Shown: positions 19,066 through 31,800 of the stretch, one piece after another
How the letters are laid out: every line of letters starts with the position of its first letter
Position numbering within the stretch: the stretch's first letter is position 1
Source of the DNA: Acanthamoeba castellanii str. Neff
Lineage: Eukaryota; Discosea; Longamoebia; Acanthamoebidae
DNA: 34,814 bases
Assembly: GCF_000313135.1 (NCBI RefSeq)
Contig: NW_004457350.1
Span: 25,037-59,850 of the forward strand
Direction of reading: 5' to 3'
Notes under the pieces: generated by a model
Told to the model about the DNA's origin: nothing
What the model saw: only the letters and a program-made list of their open reading frames with translations
Databases searched by the model: none
Made by a program: the position numbers and the translations under genes

Positions 19066-21365
19066 CGTGCAAAGGGAGGAGGTAGCGGTAATAATAAAAA
19101 TAAATAAATAAGAAAGAATAACATAAGAGCCAAACAAACCTGGTAGATCTTCTCCTGGAACTTCTCCGGGTCGGCGTAGCGGGCGCGCACACGCGAAGGC
19201 AGCATGGTGGTGAAGAAACAGTGGGCGTCGGGGATCGTGCCCTGCAGGTACCTGTTCACCTGCCTGATCACGGAGCCGACGCGCACGACGTACATGCATA
19301 CAGGTGTATTAACGTCACCGTCATCATGGCCATCGTGATCATCGTCAGAAGAAAACAGTGTTGTACACGCCGACGGGGCGATGAGAGATTGTGGGAGCGG
19401 CCATCATCGTGGTACCGATCATGAGAGGCGGGGGGGGGAGGTGGACAGTTACCTGGCGGAGGTGAAGCGCTGCAGGTGGAAGTGGAGCTTGGTGTAAACA
19501 AAGGTGGTGCGCGAGAACTCGGGATCGAACTTCTTGATGAAATCCATCATGTCGAGCTTGTCCCAGTCCTTGGCCTCCTCCACGCACAGAATGAACCTGT
19601 CGGGGTGCTTCACCAGGTTGTTGATCATCGCCTGCACTTCGCCCGTGGCGTCGGCGTCCTCCTCCTTTGGCCACCAAAGATTTCAGCTCGCCTTCCACAC
19701 ACACACACACACACATACATACATACAACACACACACACACGGGGGGAGGAGGGGGTTGACCAGTCCACAGGGGACGTAAACCGAAACCGGGAGGGGAGG
19801 CACCTTGAGCAGGCCGGGCGTGTCGATGAGGGTGAGGTTGGAGCAGTAACGGTACTCGTACTGCAGGAACACCGGCTCCTACGTTGTAGAAATGGTGTGT
19901 GTGTGTGTGTGTGTGTGTGTGTCGTGTGTGTCGTGTGTCGTGTGTGACGGTGAGAAAAGCCATTGGCCAGCTGCCAGCGAGAGAGCCGGGGGGAGTCCAA
20001 CCTCGGAGAGCTTGTTGAGCTTGTTGCGCTTCTGGAGCTCCTCGGGGAGGTCGGAGAGGGCAACGACGACGTCGTGGTCGTACTCGGGGCCCTTGAGCAA
20101 GGGGTCGCGCTTGAGCGTCACCCGCGGCCTATCGCACTTGGGGTTGTTGATCAGGTTCAAGAACAGCGGGCGCTTCGTTGCCTGCCGGGTCGAATGGGTC
20201 GATTCCGCCATCATTCCCCGCGGTCGTACATGCACATATACATTTACATGCATACATACGGACACACACACACACAGAGGCATATGAAGAATGAGTACCA
20301 CCACCACCACCACCACCACCACCACCCTACCAACTACCGGCCCAGTGTGGGGGGGGAGCGGCGTGTACCCCGTAGCCGGTGAAGGTGACGTGGTGGCCAA
20401 GGATGCCTTCGATGATCGACGACTTGCCGTGGCCCTGGTGTCCGATCACCACGATCTCGGGCGCCGCCACCTGCGTGTTCAACCTGGGTTGGGGAGGGGG
20501 GTTGGGGGGGATGAATCAACGAATCGTTTCAACACCTCGAGAGAAGTGGCCACGTCCACACATGTATGTATGTATCTATATCTATCTATCTATCTATGGA
20601 GGTGGGGGGGAGGTACTCGCGGGCGAAGGTCTGGAGCTTGTCGTAGGAGGCAAACACCTCGGGGTGGTCGGTGTAGGGGAAGTGCTTGTACATCTCCTTG
20701 TAGCCCACGCCCCCGGTGCTTTCGTAGGGGATGGCCTCGAGCTCCTGGACCTCGCCGTCATCGTCCTCGGCCTCCTCGGCCCTCCGCCGCTCCTCCTCCT
20801 GCTTCTTGCGGTCGGCGAGCTCCTTCTTCTTCCGGCGCTCCTCCTCGCGCTTCTGCTTGGCCTCCTCCTTACGCTTCTCCTCCTCGCGCTTGCGCTTGCG
20901 GTCCTCCTCCTCGCGCTTCTTGCGCTCCTCCTCGCGCCTCTTGCGCTCCTCCTCCGAGTCGGGCTCGACCTCGCGGGCCTCCTCCGAGTCAGCGGGCTTC
21001 TTCTGCTCGTGGCTCTTCCTCTTCTCCGTGTCGTAGTCGGATGACCTTCCGCCTGGTGTATGTGTGTGTGTGTGTTGGATGGGTGGGTGCGTGAGTGTTG
21101 GAGGTGGTTGTTTGTTAATAATTGATGTTGTTCGTTGTTGAGGTGTTGTCGATGTTGAGGTGGAGGTGGAGGTGGAGGTGGAGGGTGGAGGTGGTCGATT
21201 GTTCATCATCTCATGTGTACTGTCGAGCAACCGAGAGAGGGTCCCCGAAGGGGAAGGAGGCCAGCGAAAAGGAAAAGGAAAAGGAAGCGAGGGATGGGAT
21301 ACTATACCAGGGACGTCCTCCTTCCTTCCCTTCTTGGTGTCCTTTTCCTTCCTGTTCTTGAACAT
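17070..21365 (-). CDS. DRP5/ARC5-type dynamin-related GTPase
   Basis: Large GTPase resembling plant ARC5/DRP5 and the Dictyostelium Dlp proteins that act in cytokinesis. Exons in transcript order: 21308-21365, 20617-21052, 20369-20483, 20002-20181, 19804-19878, 19453-19664, 19140-19263, 18344-18982, 17953-18117, 17688-17842, 17336-17492, 17070-17234. Phases agree; 826 residues. Residues 20-140 are an extreme Lys/Arg/Glu helix (EERKRREEERKKREEE), likely a coiled coil. The GTPase follows: P-loop GHQGHGKSS (179-187), switch threonine in GATKRP, DTPG (282-285). The G4 position reads TKLH (346-349) where TKxD is usual. The stalk region has LRQYLLNLAWKRYQDDIP and SRLYGGQQFERLLAEFK, both characteristic of the ARC5 group. 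No PH or proline-rich domain is visible. In an organism without plastids, a role in cytokinetic membrane scission is the likeliest guess. Confidence 0.88.
17496..17600. repeat. TGTGTGTCG minisatellite in dynamin intron
   Basis: Repeated TGTGTGTCGTG/TTGTGTGTG units occupy the intron 17493-17687, which ends with a (GA)n run at 17664-17686. Confidence 0.85.
19013..19066. repeat. (AAC)n triplet array in dynamin intron
   Basis: CAACAACAA units, preceded by AATAAT units from 18986, lie in the intron 18983-19139. On the transcribed strand this is GTT and ATT, away from the acceptor. Confidence 0.85.
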
Positions 21366-21737
21366 GGTGGTGGTGGCTGGTGGTGGCTGGTGGTGTACTT
21401 TCTTTCCTCCCTCGGGCTGAGGATGTTCCGAAGATGAGCGGACGGAGAAGAAAGTGCTTTTGGCCGGACGGGTGGAAATCGAAGTTGGGACAAAGAGAGG
21501 GGCCTGCCAGTTGACCACCGCAGCGTACACCGCTCATTGGTCGCAAGACTCGTGAGCAGACGCTCCTGCCCATATTAGTCCACCCACCGAGGCTAGCAGT
21601 ATAAGAACCAAAAAAAATGAAAAATGAAAATAAAAAAGTTAGGTGCATTTTTCATTTTCAGGCTCTGTTTTCCTGACCCTTTTCTTTTCGGCGTTGGTGT
21701 GGCGCGAGTAACAGCAGCAGTTCACACAAGACCGAAG
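21366..21737. promoter_or_regulatory. Divergent promoter region between dynamin (-) and gamma-adaptin (+)
   Basis: 372 bp lie between two outward-facing ATGs. A TATA-like TATAAG occurs at 21600-21605, 138 bp upstream of the gamma-adaptin ATG, followed by an A-rich and then T-rich stretch (21607-21680). Near the dynamin start there is a GGTGGCTGGTGGTGG run (21366-21390), read CCACC on the transcribed strand. Confidence 0.5.
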
Positions 21738-24700
21738 ATGGCGTCGAAGCTGAGGGATTTGATCAAGGCGGTGCGCAACTGCAAAACGGCCGCCGACGAG
21801 CGCTCCGTCATCGCCAAGGAATGTGCGGCCATTCGCGCTGCATTCAGGGAGGAGGACTCTGAGACGAGGCACCGCAATGTGGCCAAGCTACTGTACATCC
21901 ACATGCTGGGCTACCCGACTCACTTCGGCCAGATGGAGTGCCTCAAGCTCATTGCCTCCCCCTCCTACAACGACAAGCGCATCGGCTACCTCGGTCTGAT
22001 GCTGCTACTTGATGAGCGGCAGGAGGTTCTCATGCTCGCCACACATTCGCTTAAAAGGTACCCCCTCGCGCGCCCTACCGAGCTTACCTCTCTGACACTT
22101 CATCCCCACCACCACCATACCACCACCTTAAGCGATTTGAACCATGCCAACCAGTACGTGGTGGGATTGGCCCTGTGCGCGGTGGCCAACATCTCGTCAC
22201 CCGAAATCGCGCGCGACGCTTCCTCCGACGTTCAGAAACTGCTCGGCAGTTCCAATCCCTACCTTCGCAAGAAGGTACCCCCCAAAGCCTTGCCCATCTC
22301 TTCCCTCTCTCTCTTCTCGGCCCAGCCACAAACTGATGAATGAGGCCGCATTCATTCATTCACTGGAATGGCTAGGCGGCATTGGCGGCGGTGCGCATCG
22401 TGAGGAAGGTGCCTGAGGCCATCGAAAACTTCGTGCCGCGGGTCAAGTCGCTCCTCACCGAGCGCAACCACGGCGTCCTCCTCACCGCGGTCACCCTCAT
22501 CATCTCCCTCTGCGAGGCCTCTCCCCCGGATGCTGGCGTCATAGATCTCTTCCGCAAGCTCGTGCCGGCGCTCGTGCGCATCCTCAAGAATCTTGTCATG
22601 TCCGGCTACGCGCCCGAGCACGACGTGCAGGGCATCACCGACCCCTTCCTCCAGGTCAAGGTCCTCCAGCTCCTGCGCCTCCTTGGCCGCGGCAACACAG
22701 AGGCCTCCGACGCCATGAACGAGATCCTTGCCCAGGTAATCTTCTTCCTCCCCTTCTTCTGTTATTTACTTCTTATTTATTTATTTATTTATTTATTGTT
22801 TCTATTTTCTGTTGTATGTATGTATGAGACACATTGTTGGCAGCCCCACGGCTTCAACTGTCCTTTGCCTTTGCCTTTGCAAGACCTTGTCGCCGCGGAG
22901 GGAGTAACGTTTTGACATCCATGCCGTGTCGCGGGGGGGGATGCGTAGGTGGCGACGAACACAGAGAGCCTGCGCAACGTGGGAAATGCGATCCTGTACG
23001 AGTGTGTGCAGACGATCATGAGCATCGAGGCCGAGGCCGGCCTGCGCGTCCTTGCCATTAACATCCTCGGCCGCTTCCTCCTCAATCGGTACACGTGGAC
23101 CAGTGGACCACGACACGACACGACCAACGACACGACACACGCTCACATGCCACACAACAATTCGACAGGGACAACAACATCCGATACGTGGCGCTCAACA
23201 CGCTGGCCAAGGTGGTGGGCCGTGACTCGGCCGCCGTCCAGCGACACCGCGCCACCATCGTTGACTGCCTCAAGGACTCGGACGTTTCCATCCGCCGCCG
23301 GTGCGTACCCCCCGCCCCCCGCCCCCGCCCCCAAACACACTGGCGCCAGCGGTTGCTTGCTGGCCCACCCACAACCCTCTCCCCCCCCCGGGGGGGGGAA
23401 CAGCTGCTGACTTGAGTGTCTCTACACACTGCACGTAAATATTCACCCACCTATCGATCGATCGATCGATCGGTGTGGTCGGTTGGCGAGACAGGGCGCT
23501 GGAGCTGATCTACGTGCTGGTGAACGCCGAGAACGTGCGACCGCTCGTGAGGGAGATGACCAATTTCCTGACGGTGGCCGATCACGAGCTGCGACCCGAC
23601 CTGACAGCCAAGATCTGCGCCGTCGCGGAGCGCTACGCGCCTACGGCCAAGTGGCGCGTTGACACGGTGCTGCGGGTGATGGCGCTGCCGGGCCATCACA
23701 TCTCCGAGCGAATACAGTCGTCGTTGATCGGACTCATCGCCGCGACGCCCGAGCTCCACGCCTATGCAGTAGGCAAGCTCTACCTCGCGCTCGCCAACGA
23801 GCCTAAGCAGCAGGTAGCGCGTGTGTCGTGTAGCGTGTGTTGTGTGTCTGTGTCGCATCTCACGCGGTTCTTCAATCGGGTGGTGGTGGTGGTGGTGGTG
23901 GTGGTGGTGGTGGTGGTGGGGGCAGGCGCTGGTGCAAGTGGCTGTGTGGTGCCTGGGCGAGTTCGGAGATCTGCTGGTGGCCGCCCCGGTGGTTGTGAAG
24001 AAGCACGACCCCATAGCCGTGTCTGAAGACGACGTCGTCAGTCTGCTCGAGAAGGTGCTGCGCAACGTCGTCACCGAACCCAAGACCAAGGAATTCGTCC
24101 TCACCGCCCTCATGAAGCTCACCACCCGCTTCCACTCCAACACCGAGTACGGTGACTCCTTCGCCCGCCCGCCCGCCCGCCCGCCCGCCCGCCGCACGCA
24201 CGCACGCACGCACGCACGCTTCAGCTACACACTCACACTCACGTCGCACAGGCGCATTGAGTCGCTCATCGGGCAGTTCCGATCACACATCAACGTGGAG
24301 CTGCAACAGCGTTCGTGCGAATACGCCAACATCTTCGCCCGGCCCGATTCGTCGTCGCTCCGCGGCGCTCTTCTCGAGCGCATGCCGGCGGCCGAGGGCG
24401 ACACCGACGCCGAAGGCAGCGAGCAGGCGGCCGAGGTCGTCACCGCTCAGTCCCTCATCAGCCTCGCTCCCTCCGCTGCCACCAACGGCGCCCACGACCC
24501 GCTGGACATCATGAAGCAGTTCTTTGGCGACCTCCCCTCCTCGTCGGTCCCCGTCGCCGCTCCCTCGGGTATGCATCATCACACCCCCAGTCACCCCCAT
24601 CACCCCCCAATCGCCTGGGGGGGGGGAGCGCACGACGGCTGACGCGCGGGGTGGCACGGTTTGGTTTTGGCTGGCTGGCTGGGGGACTTCTCGGACTACA

Positions 24701-25647
24701 GGACCTACCACGCGCCCGCCGGCAGCGGCCACGGGGCCTTCCCTGCTGGACATCCTCACCGAGGCGCCGCCGCCTTCGCTTTCCGGACCCTCGCTCCTCG
24801 ACGTGCTCAACGGACCCAGCCTTGCGCCAGCCTCCCCCGTCATGTCACCGGGTACCCACTCTCACTCTCTCTCCCACCCCCACCCCAATCTCGGGGCGCA
24901 ATGTGCCACCGGCAGAAGAACAGCAGAGGGTGGCCAACTGACACTGCGCCCTGTTCCTTCCTTCCTTCCTTCATGGCGCTGGGGGTGGGGGTGGGGGGTG
25001 CATCAGGAGCGTACCCTCCGCTCACTGCGCTGGCCAAGAACGGCCTCAGCATCGTGTTTGGATTCAGCAAGCCGGGTGGCCACGCCTCGGACACGGTCGT
25101 CCTCACCTCCACCACCACTAATTCCACCCCGACCCCCATCACCGGCTTTGAGCTGCAGGCTGCCGTCCCCAAGGTGCGCACAACCAATGCCCCCACCCGA
25201 GACTGTGAACTGACTAACGACGAACACACATCACCCAACCCAACCCAACCCAACCCAACCCAACCCAACCCAACCCAACCCAACCCAACCCAACCCAACC
25301 CAACCCAACCCAACCCAACCCAACCCAACCCCGTGGCGGCGGCGGTGGCGGCGGTGCAGTATATCACGCTGACTCTGGGATCTCCGTCGGGGACGGAGGT
25401 GCCGCCGCACGGCCACGGGGCGGTGACGCAACAAATCACCCTCCACAACTCGCTCCACGGACAGGTACGACGTGCGAAGATACCGTCATAACGCACCCAC
25501 GCTGCACCCACGCGCGGCGACTCACGCGGTGGCACGCGCGTTGCATGACAGAAACCACTGATGCTCAAGATCCGAGTGGAGTACAGCATCGGCGGGACGA
25601 AGGTGGTGGACACGGCCACCGTCTCTGCCTTCCCTCCCGGTCTGTGA
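21738..25647 (+). CDS. AP-1 complex subunit gamma (gamma-adaptin)
   Basis: Large subunit of the clathrin adaptor AP-1, which sorts cargo between trans-Golgi and endosomes. Exons: 21738-22057, 22133-22274, 22376-22735, 22949-23088, 23169-23300, 23495-23813, 23926-24146, 24252-24568, 24702-24851, 25007-25173, 25360-25464, 25552-25647. Phases agree; 822 residues, the normal size. The N-terminal trunk begins with [20 protein letters not shown] and includes [27 protein letters not shown] and [16 protein letters not shown], all hallmarks of gamma-adaptin. The hinge carries [12 protein letters not shown] and the repeated LLDIL/LLDVL, which resemble clathrin-box or accessory motifs. Residues about 702-822 form the GAE ear ([12 protein letters not shown] through [20 protein letters not shown]). 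No missing key segment is seen. The start codon is the first ATG after the divergent promoter. Confidence 0.96.
23879..23922. repeat. (GGT)n triplet array at a gamma-adaptin acceptor
   Basis: About 13 GGT units run to within a few bases of the acceptor at 23925, where a pyrimidine tract would normally be expected. Confidence 0.85.
24163..24222. repeat. (CCGC)n and (ACGC)n arrays in gamma-adaptin intron
   Basis: GCCCGCCC units followed by GCACGCAC units within the intron 24147-24251. Confidence 0.8.
25228..25332. repeat. (CCCAA)n pentamer array in a gamma-adaptin intron
   Basis: About 20 essentially perfect CCCAA units (TTGGG on the other strand) occupy the intron 25174-25359 between ear-domain exons. 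It resembles a telomere-like C-strand repeat but is not the TTTAGGG type. Confidence 0.9.
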
Positions 25648-25883
25648 GATGTGCTCCATGATGCAGCCCAAGACTTCCTTTTGTGTGTGTTTATTTTTTC
25701 AATGCTTTTACCACTCCATGCATCCGCCACCTGAAGTGACTGTTGAGAGTTGGGGTGATGGATTCATCCTCTTTTTTTTTTGCATTCGAATTTTCTTCTG
25801 TACAGCCAAAATCTGATCGAGGCCTTGTGGGTTCGTGGGAGGGGAGGGGGGCTGCGAGGGTTACACGCTCATCTGAGATGGTG
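25648..25883. other. Convergent 3' intergenic region (gamma-adaptin / H2A.Z)
   Basis: 236 bp lie between two converging stop codons. T-rich runs occur near 25682-25699 and 25771-25781, and no ORF or repeat family is recognised. Both 3' UTRs and poly(A) sites must fit here. Confidence 0.5.
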
Positions 25884-26279
25884 TCACTGTCCGGCCTGCT
25901 CCTTCTTGTTCGACTTCTTGATGAGAGACTTGTGGATATGCGGGATGACACCGCCGCCTGCGATTGTGGCCTTGATGAGCGTATCGAGCTCCTCGTCGCC
26001 ACGGATAGCCAACTGAAGATGCCTCGGCGTAATGCGCTTCACCTTGTAGTCCTTCGATGCGTTGCCCGCCAGCTCGAGCACCTCGGCCGTAAGGTACTCC
26101 AAGATGGCAGCGCTGTAGACGGCCGCCGTGGCACCCACTCGCCCATTGTTGGTCGCGCGTTGCTTGAGGAAGCGATGGATGCGCCCAACGGGGAACTGCA
26201 GCCCAGCCCTCGCCGAGCGAGAGATGGGCGTCATCTTGCTCGTCTTGTCCACACCCGCATCGCCGCTCTTGTCCGCCAT
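25884..26279 (-). CDS. Histone H2A variant H2A.Z, intronless
   Basis: Histone variant that replaces H2A in nucleosomes near promoters and regulatory sites. One uninterrupted frame of 131 residues covers the whole protein. The fold starts at [16 protein letters not shown] and contains [40 protein letters not shown] and [19 protein letters not shown]. The residues [16 protein letters not shown], the RGDEELD acidic-patch segment and GGGVIPHIH identify H2A.Z rather than canonical H2A or H2A.X (no C-terminal SQ motif). The N-tail ([14 protein letters not shown]) is short and lysine-poor compared with animal H2A.Z. It is the only complete gene in the window without an intron. Confidence 0.97.
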   Translation of the reverse strand: MADKSGDAGVDKTSKMTPISRSARAGLQFPVGRIHRFLKQRATNNGRVGATAAVYSAAILEYLTAEVLELAGNASKDYKVKRITPRHLQLAIRGDEELDTLIKATIAGGGVIPHIHKSLIKKSNKKEQAGQ

Positions 26280-26619
26280 CCTTTTAGGTGCTCTGGAAGG
26301 GATTGAACTCTCTCTCTCTTTCTCTTCTCGGTGTACAGAGAATCAAAACTAGACCCACAACCGACGCAGCCGTTTGTGGCCGCACCAACGGCTAGTTTGC
26401 CTTTTCGCCAGGAACGAAAAGAAATGAAAAGAGAAATATGAAACACACCCGCAACCAGTGAAAAGCACTTTTTGTTATTATTATTTGTTTTATAAAGAAA
26501 ATGTTGTGTCTGGGGCTCCTGCTCCTGTTTGGAGTGTTATTTCCTTTTCTGAGGGGGACGTAGAAGCGACAAGAAAGAAGGAGATCCAAACTCAACATCT
26601 TTCGTCTGTAGCTGGCAGC
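26280..26619. promoter_or_regulatory. Divergent promoter region between H2A.Z (-) and dTDP-glucose dehydratase (+)
   Basis: 340 bp separate the two ATGs. A palindromic TTTATAAA core (with TATAAAG at 26491-26497) lies about 125 bp upstream of the dehydratase ATG and about 210 bp from the H2A.Z ATG. A CT-rich run (26309-26330) lies close to the H2A.Z start. Confidence 0.5.
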
Positions 26620-28631
<2,012 letters not shown>

Positions 28632-28807
28632 AGGAGGAGCGCGGCCGGGCAGACAACCAGAGGGCTGCCCGCTCGACATCTCGAGTGGCAGCAAGGACCA
28701 AAAAAAGAAATAAAAGAAATAAAAGAAAAAGAAAAATCAAGCACACCCGTTCAGGCAAGAGAGCACACCACAGCAGGGCAGCAGCGCAAAAGGGGGCATT
28801 ACGTGCC
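28632..28807. other. Intergenic region downstream of the dehydratase
   Basis: Contains an A-rich stretch of AAAAGAAATAAA type units (28699-28737) that could supply poly(A) signals for the dehydratase. No ORF with a recognisable domain. The promoter of the next gene should lie here. Confidence 0.45.
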
Positions 28808-31800
28808 ATGCCCGCATTTGCCACCGCTTCGTATTGCTTCTACGAAGAGGACAGTGAGAAGCCCAGTACGTGATCCCCCCCCCAGCGCAGTCCAATGCGC
28901 AATAATGGATGAATCTTCTTCTAATATGGGAGATGACGGTGCGTAGCCCCCCTTGCCCTGAAAATCAGGAGCTTCTCCATTCCGCAGTTGGCCCAGTTGC
29001 TGGCCGCCGACGCGATCCAGCCCGAGTTCCGTAAGCAGGCTTTGATAGAGATTGGCAAGCGCGCTCTAGGTAGGCCAGCCCTCCCCCCCCCGCACTGTGC
29101 CCATTAGTGGCGATGCACGCAACCGCAGCAACGATGGGCGCCTTCAAATTCACTTGGGAGCATCCAGACGTGAGCAACAGTTTCGAGTTGTTCGAGAAAG
29201 GCGCCATCGACGCCACTATCCAATGCCTCAAGTCACAGGACGACGAAGTGCTCGAGCTGGCCTCTCGCGCCCTCATCAACATCTCCGTCGATGGTGCTCA
29301 CCCTCCGCTCCCGCTTCTCCTTCCTTCGGTGCACACCCACGCCCACACACAAACGCGCCTTTTTGCTTGGCGACCACACACCACCCCCACAGAGCCCAGC
29401 AGGGACGACGTCTACGATGGCGGTGGCATCCCACTGTTGGTCAACCTACTCCAGCTACCCAACGAAAACATACAGGCCAACGCTCTCTGGGCTCTCATCA
29501 ACCTCACCAACAACGGTGCGCTGGCGTTGGCCTTCTTCGTCTTCTTCTTCGTCTTCTCTGAGATGTCGCTCTGTGAGTAACATCATCTTCTCGCTGCCGT
29601 AGACGCCAACAAGGAGAGCGTGTGTGAGGTGCCCCAGGCCATAATCTGGGTGGTTGGCCTCAGCGGCGGCAACCCCCACCTGCAGGCCTACGCCCTCAAG
29701 CTGCTCGCCAACCTGTCGGAATCCGGTGCGGCGGCTGCGCACCCCCTCCTCCCCCCAAGCATCGGTGGAGAGCGCCCTCTCAACCGATATTGTATGCATT
29801 GGGGGGGAGGGGGCGCATGCAGCGACCAACCACGGGTGCATGCTGGACTCGTCCGTCACGGTGCCCCTGCTCAAGGTCCTGGTCACCTCGCGCAACATGT
29901 CCCTCATGTCCTACGCGCTCTTCTACTTTCGCAACCTCGCCAAGACCGGTACGGACCACCACCACCACCACCGGCAACTTCCCGCATCACGATGGTGTGG
30001 TGGCCATTTGAAGACCTTGATCACTGGCGTGCGGCCAATCCTCACCCTTGCCCTTCTCTATTTGTGCGTCCATCTGCCCACCAACAAAAGTGGAGGGCAG
30101 GGAGGCCGTGCTGGCGGCGGCTGGCCTGAAGGTGTTCGTGCACCTGCTCAAGACCTATTCGAGCCCGCAGGTGCGAGGACCCGTGCTGCTCATTCTCAAC
30201 ACCCTGGCCCACCACCACCAAGGTACCCCCCCCCCACCAACACCTACACCTCCCTAATGCCCCCCCCCTCTCTACTACGACTGCTACGGCTGCTGCTGCT
30301 GTACAACCAACCAAACCGGTGCAGAAGCCACACTCCAGATGCTCAAGCTGGGTGCCCTGCAGCCCCTCATGCAGACGGTCCAAGCCGGTCAAGATGCCGT
30401 GATCCTCTTGGCCCTCAACTTGCTCAAGACCTTCGCCGCTGACGGTTCACCTCCGCTCCTGGTTATGTTCTTCTTGCCTTTGTTATCCTCCTTATTATTT
30501 ATCTTCCATTTTCTTTTTCTTTTTCGCCCAGCCCGCACGCACAAGGTGCTGGTGCGGGTGTTGGCCGATGGTGGTCCCTCCCTCAAGTCGTTGCTGGCCC
30601 TGCAGCAGCCCAAGGCCCCCACGCTGCTCGCCCAGTTGCTGCAGACCCTCATCCCACCCGGTACCCCCCCACCCCACCCGCCTCCAACGTGCCCCACTTC
30701 CCCCCCCCCATCATTTATATTTGTGGTGTGTCGTCTCTCCCTCTCTCTTTGTGTGTGTGTGTCGTGTGTGTGTGTGTGTGTGTCGTGTGTGTGTGAATGG
30801 GTGGTGCCTTCGTGTGCGGTGTGTGAACAGATTGGAGCAGCACGGATGACCAGAGCGCGCGTGCGGTGTTGGACACGGTCCTGGAGTGTCTGGCCGAGGC
30901 ACGAGTGCGCCCCGACGTGCAGGAGAGCATACTCCTGATCTTCCTCCCCATGGCCAAGCTCGGTACCACGCACCACGCACCACCACCACCACCAGCAGCC
31001 GCCGCCGCCGCCACGTGCACGCCTCTTTCTGCTCCTGAAAGGGGCGGTCCCTCGTGGGTTGTGGTGGGGAATGGCCAGGGAACGAGTACGTGCTGCAGGA
31101 CCACGCTCTGGCGGCGTTCGTGGGCAAGGCCTCCTCCTCCTCGGACGTGGCCGTGCAGCAGAGGGCGCTCCACCTGCTCGCCCTGCTCGCCCTCAACCGT
31201 ACGCGCCCTCCACCTGCTTCCCTTCCCTTCCCTTCGTCCTTTTGAACACTGGCCTGACCTCACACAACGGCGCGCGCGTTTGTGGGCACGACGACGACGA
31301 CGACGACGACGACAGCGGGTGGGCGGCTGCGGATGGCCAAGATCGGGGGCCTGAACAAGCTGCTCACTATCCTCGCCAATCCCGACGACGACCCCACTGT
31401 ACTCACTCTGGCCCTCCTCGCCCTACAGAACCTCCTCCTCGACGGTATCTACGCGCACTTTACTTTCACTTTCACTTTTACTTTACATCCATACGCCGCC
31501 GCCGCCGCCGCCGCCAGCGCTCATTGGCTCTTGCAAAAGAGACAACCAAACGACGCCCCGCACTCACACGACTAACGACCAACGACACACAGCCCAGCTG
31601 CGTGACATTGTGATCAAGACGCAGCGATTGCGTCTGGGGCCGTTCCTGCAGGCCACGGAGCCGTCGGTGGCGGGGGCCGCCCAGCGCCTGCTGCAGTCGA
31701 TCAAGGTCTCGCTCGAGGCCAGCGTCAGGTCCAAGGAGCCCCTCCCCAAAGCGGCGGCGGCGGCCAAGCCGCGAGCATCCCCGACCGCCAACCGCGGGGG

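Noticed and set aside
20379..21044. 221-residue + strand Leu-rich frame resembling a membrane protein
   Set aside because: It is antisense to the Lys/Glu-rich dynamin N-terminus; AAG/GAG codons read backwards as CTT/CTC give false hydrophobic runs.
28905..28938. ATG-led mini-exon (MDESSSNMGDD) as start of the ARM-WD40 gene
   Set aside because: It ends in phase 1, and no acceptor before the first ARM exon is compatible.
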